Below, piece after piece: positions 63,538 through 64,000 of a stretch of DNA of 64,000 nt. The stretch spans positions 22,879-86,878 of the forward strand of contig JBLMXQ010000148.1 of NCBI GenBank assembly GCA_050257855.1, written 5' to 3'. Positions within the stretch are counted from its first letter, which is position 1. Every line of letters begins with the position of its first letter. The stretch comes from JBLMXQ01 sp050257855. GTDB lineage: Bacteria > Acidobacteriota > Vicinamibacteria > Vicinamibacterales > CAVVIG01. The translations under genes and the position numbers were made by a program. Below the pieces are notes generated by a model. That model was not told the origin of the DNA. It saw only the letters and a list, made by a program, of their open reading frames with translations, and ran no database searches.

Positions 63538-64000
63538 TTACGACGGGGCCGTGCGCCCGAGCTCGCTACGCAGCCACGCACGCGCCATCCGCGCGTCCCG
63601 CTCGACCGTGGGTATGGAGATACCGAGAACCGCAGCGATCTCCGCGTGAGTCATTCCACCGAAGACGCTCATCTCGACGACGGAGTGCTTCCGGACGTCC
63701 AGCGCCTTCAAGCGGCCGAGCGCCTCGTCGATGTCGACCAGCCGGTCAACAGCGCCGGGCGCCACCGCTTCCACCTCGGACAACGTCATCACGAGCTGCG
63801 GGCCGCCCCGCTTGGCGCGCCGCCGGGCGCGCGCGTGATCGACGAGGAGCCGCCGCATGACCCGGGCCGCCAGGCTCATGAAATGAACGCGATCGCCGGC
63901 CGACGCGTCGCCGCCGACCAGGCGCGCGTAGGCTTCGTGCACGAGCGCCGTGGCCTGCAGCGTGTGCCCGGGACGCTCGGATCGCATCAGCCTCGAGGCG
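63538..64000 (-). CDS. ECF RNA polymerase sigma factor, acidobacterial type (partial)
   Basis: At least 153 residues are visible and the frame is open to the right edge, so the true start lies beyond the window; the ATG at 63987 is inside the family sequence. GHTLQATALVHEAYARLVGG and SLAARVMRRLLVDHARARRR are region 2, and MTHAEIAAVLGISIPTVERDARMARAWL is region 4, cut here as two helices. This is the sigma-70 X6 / TIGR02999 type that is common in Acidobacteriota and often precedes a Ser/Thr kinase. No kinase gene lies downstream, where the F420-type reductase converges. Confidence 0.85.
   Translation of the reverse strand, partial: ASRLMRSERPGHTLQATALVHEAYARLVGGDASAGDRVHFMSLAARVMRRLLVDHARARRRAKRGGPQLVMTLSEVEAVAPGAVDRLVDIDEALGRLKALDVRKHSVVEMSVFGGMTHAEIAAVLGISIPTVERDARMARAWLRSELGRTAPS

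Overview
The window is a GC-rich stretch of bacterial chromosome with tightly packed genes on both strands. The gene families point to Acidobacteriota, probably the Vicinamibacterales. The main pointers are an ECF sigma factor of the acidobacterial type at the right edge, a secreted S9 peptidase, a long secreted protein with sortilin/BNR-like repeats, an FmdB zinc ribbon and many small secreted proteins. This is inference from family content, since there is no rRNA in the window. I see no tRNA, rRNA, CRISPR array, prophage or insertion sequence.

Region 1 (1-18714) is a lipid-biosynthesis locus and the most interesting part. It encodes the complete set expected for bacterial ceramide-type lipids: a serine palmitoyltransferase-like enzyme, a dedicated acyl carrier protein, a fatty acyl-AMP ligase, a GNAT-fold acyltransferase resembling bacterial ceramide synthase, and an NAD-dependent reductase of the SDR type. 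Interleaved with these are parts for making and attaching a polar head group: HAD phosphatase, two nucleotidyltransferases, an ATP-grasp enzyme, a class III aminotransferase, a Gfo/Idh/MocA dehydrogenase and three CDP-alcohol phosphatidyltransferase proteins. Two radical SAM enzymes (one with a B12 domain), a GT4 glycosyltransferase and a flippase complete it. Most junctions are ATGA or GTGA overlaps, which suggests translational coupling.

Region 2 (18836-34304) holds a secreted S9 peptidase, an AddB/AddA-like helicase-nuclease pair, a PAS/GAF sensor histidine kinase, a ZnuBC-like metal ABC transporter without a binding protein, two small proteins and a phosphoribosyltransferase/erythromycin-esterase fusion. 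Region 3 (34345-53733) is mixed metabolism and envelope: a membrane acyltransferase, an alpha/beta hydrolase, a nitroreductase, a protease-like secreted protein without its catalytic residues, a TPP enzyme, a TlpA-like thioredoxin, an HpcH aldolase, a site-2 protease with CBS domains, an amidohydrolase with a coupled unknown gene, the large beta-propeller protein, an SDR, a single-haem protein and small secreted proteins. Region 4 (53798-64000) has a short glycan/lipid group (YdjC-type deacetylase, GT2, methyltransferase, GT-C enzyme), a response regulator facing a pseudo-receiver/PilZ protein, a CPBP protease, a quinone reductase, a VOC protein, an F420-type reductase and a partial ECF sigma factor.

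Two genome-wide habits stand out. First, a 24-bp palindromic element built on GGGGACGGTCT arms sits at the stop codons of three genes, and once sits in frame inside a radical SAM gene. Second, many start codons (ATG, GTG or TTG) lie only 5-8 bases after a TANNNT -10 box, as expected for leaderless transcripts, including a pair of divergent genes that share one overlapping -10 core.
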